Shown one piece after another: positions 63,303 through 64,000 of a stretch of 64,000 nt of DNA (its first letter is position 1; every line of letters starts with the position of its first letter). Source of the stretch: Paenibacillus hemerocallicola (lineage in GTDB: Bacteria; Bacillota; Bacilli; Paenibacillales; NBRC-103111); assembly GCF_006265175.1 (NCBI RefSeq), contig NZ_VDCQ01000004.1:447-64446 (forward strand), written 5' to 3'. The notes beneath the pieces are model-generated. The model saw nothing but the letters and a program-made list of their open reading frames with translations. It did no database searches and was not told where the DNA came from. Both the position numbers and the translations under genes were made by a program.

Positions 63303-64000
63303 CTACAAATTCCCTTCGCTCACCCAGGTGCCCGGCGTACCGGTTGCGGTACACCTCCACCCTTTCGGCGCGCCGGCCGCGGGAGTCCGGTTCGCGAGGG
63401 AGTCGCCCGCTCGCCAATATCCCGTCGTCGGCGCTGCGTTCGCTAGGCCCTGGAACGAGCCGCCAACGTACATACCCTGAATCGCACCGGCGGCGATCAG
63501 CTCCGCCCCGTTCCTGCAAGTGTTGCCATATATGCTTATTTTCCCCTTCTCGGAAGCCGCTGCGGATTGGGGACCGATCGCGACGGCGGGCAACGCGCTG
63601 CCGCCAAAGTCGTTGTCGCTGATCGTGACGTTGGAAAGCTCGGCGTTTCCGGCAATATGACGGTTAAGGAACGGATTGCCCTGCGGCTCGAATACGCAAC
63701 CCGTCACGGCGATTCTGTCTCCGCTCGTCCCGAGATGGATGTTCGCCATCAAGGAGCCGTCGTTTTTGTGCCCGCATGCTTCAAATCGCGAATGATCGAT
63801 TCGGATGCAGTCCGACCGGCTGCCGGACAACAGCACGTCGTATTTGCCGTTGAGCGCAAAATCCGCTTCTATCCGCGCTCCGTATACGTCGGACAGCATG
63901 ACGCCCTGCTCCCATTTCGAGAAACTGCCCGTTACGGTCAGACCGGCGCATACGAGCTTGATCGCCACAGCCGTCCCGGCCGCTTCGGAAACCCTGGAAG
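63303..64000 (-). CDS. Right-handed parallel beta-helix protein, C-terminal part
   Basis: The last 232 codons of a gene that starts beyond the window edge; the frame is open up to position 64000. The repeated pattern of strands (RIDHSRFEACGHKNDGSLMA, VTGCVFEPQGNPF, NVTISDNDFGG, ISIYGNTCRNG) is a pectate-lyase-type beta-helix. The tail GWRCTATGTPGTWVSEGNL resembles the end cap of many phage-like or polysaccharide-active helix proteins. A GTG within the frame at 63968 is not needed as a start. Substrate unknown. Confidence 0.8.
   Translation of the reverse strand, partial: SRVSEAAGTAVAIKLVCAGLTVTGSFSKWEQGVMLSDVYGARIEADFALNGKYDVLLSGSRSDCIRIDHSRFEACGHKNDGSLMANIHLGTSGDRIAVTGCVFEPQGNPFLNRHIAGNAELSNVTISDNDFGGSALPAVAIGPQSAAASEKGKISIYGNTCRNGAELIAAGAIQGMYVGGSFQGLANAAPTTGYWRAGDSLANRTPAAGAPKGWRCTATGTPGTWVSEGNL

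Overview
The window looks like chromosome of a spore-forming, moderately GC-rich Firmicute of the Paenibacillaceae. The grounds are strong GGAGG-type ribosome binding sites, frequent TTG/GTG starts, a T-box leader in front of alaS, Bacillus-like housekeeping synteny, YheC/YheD spore-coat ATP-grasp proteins, and many sugar-uptake and AraC/LacI/ROK/Gfo genes. No rRNA, tRNA, CRISPR array, intact insertion sequence or prophage was seen.

Two pieces of a conserved Bacillus block are visible. Piece one (6.7-17.3 kb, all minus) is alaS - ireB(yrzL) - ruvX(yrrK) - two DUF1292 genes(yrzB) - mltG(yrrL) - two U32 genes(yrrN, yrrO) - pbpI(yrrR). Piece two (40.1-45.3 kb) is an AI-2E family permease(yrrI) - zinc-ribbon protein - PRC-barrel protein(yrrD) - cysteine desulfurase - cymR, with mnmA divergent. 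In Bacillus subtilis yrrI lies close to alaS. Here about 23 kb of accessory DNA separates them, and trmR(yrrM), udk, greA and recD2 are missing from their usual places.

Accessory regions. 0.1-3.6 kb: a Gfo/Idh/MocA oxidoreductase - ROK kinase - LacI unit. 3.8-6.5 kb: a Cu/Zn superoxide dismutase lipoprotein and two convergent YheC/YheD genes. 17.4-40.1 kb: a dioxygenase/AraC pair, a 1.2-kb repeat cluster, YitT, a phosphoesterase, a DMT transporter, a DeoR regulator, YiaA-like and ROK genes, a scrambled ABC-permease/sulfatase remnant, a Fur-controlled siderophore-binding lipoprotein, a Gfo pair with an AraC regulator, a TetR/P450 pair with two matching operators, flotillin/NfeD, and a YdcF/GNAT/nitrilase operon.

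45.4-58.2 kb is a continuous minus-strand carbohydrate block: Gfo dehydrogenase, HpcH/HpaI aldolase, two SDRs, an aldo/keto reductase, a membrane-anchored AraC sensor, two ABC permeases, a NagA-type deacetylase, the solute-binding lipoprotein and an IclR regulator. The permease unit and the binding-protein gene share a two-part upstream element with identical spacing, so one regulator (probably the adjacent sensor) may control both. The block ends with a chemoreceptor, another AraC regulator, a DJ-1/PfpI fusion protein and the C-terminal part of a beta-helix protein.

The most unusual feature of the window is its set of short intergenic repeat families (called A, B, C and D here). They recur in separate gaps, have palindromic or terminal-inverted structure, and are packed side by side at 19.6-20.5 kb.
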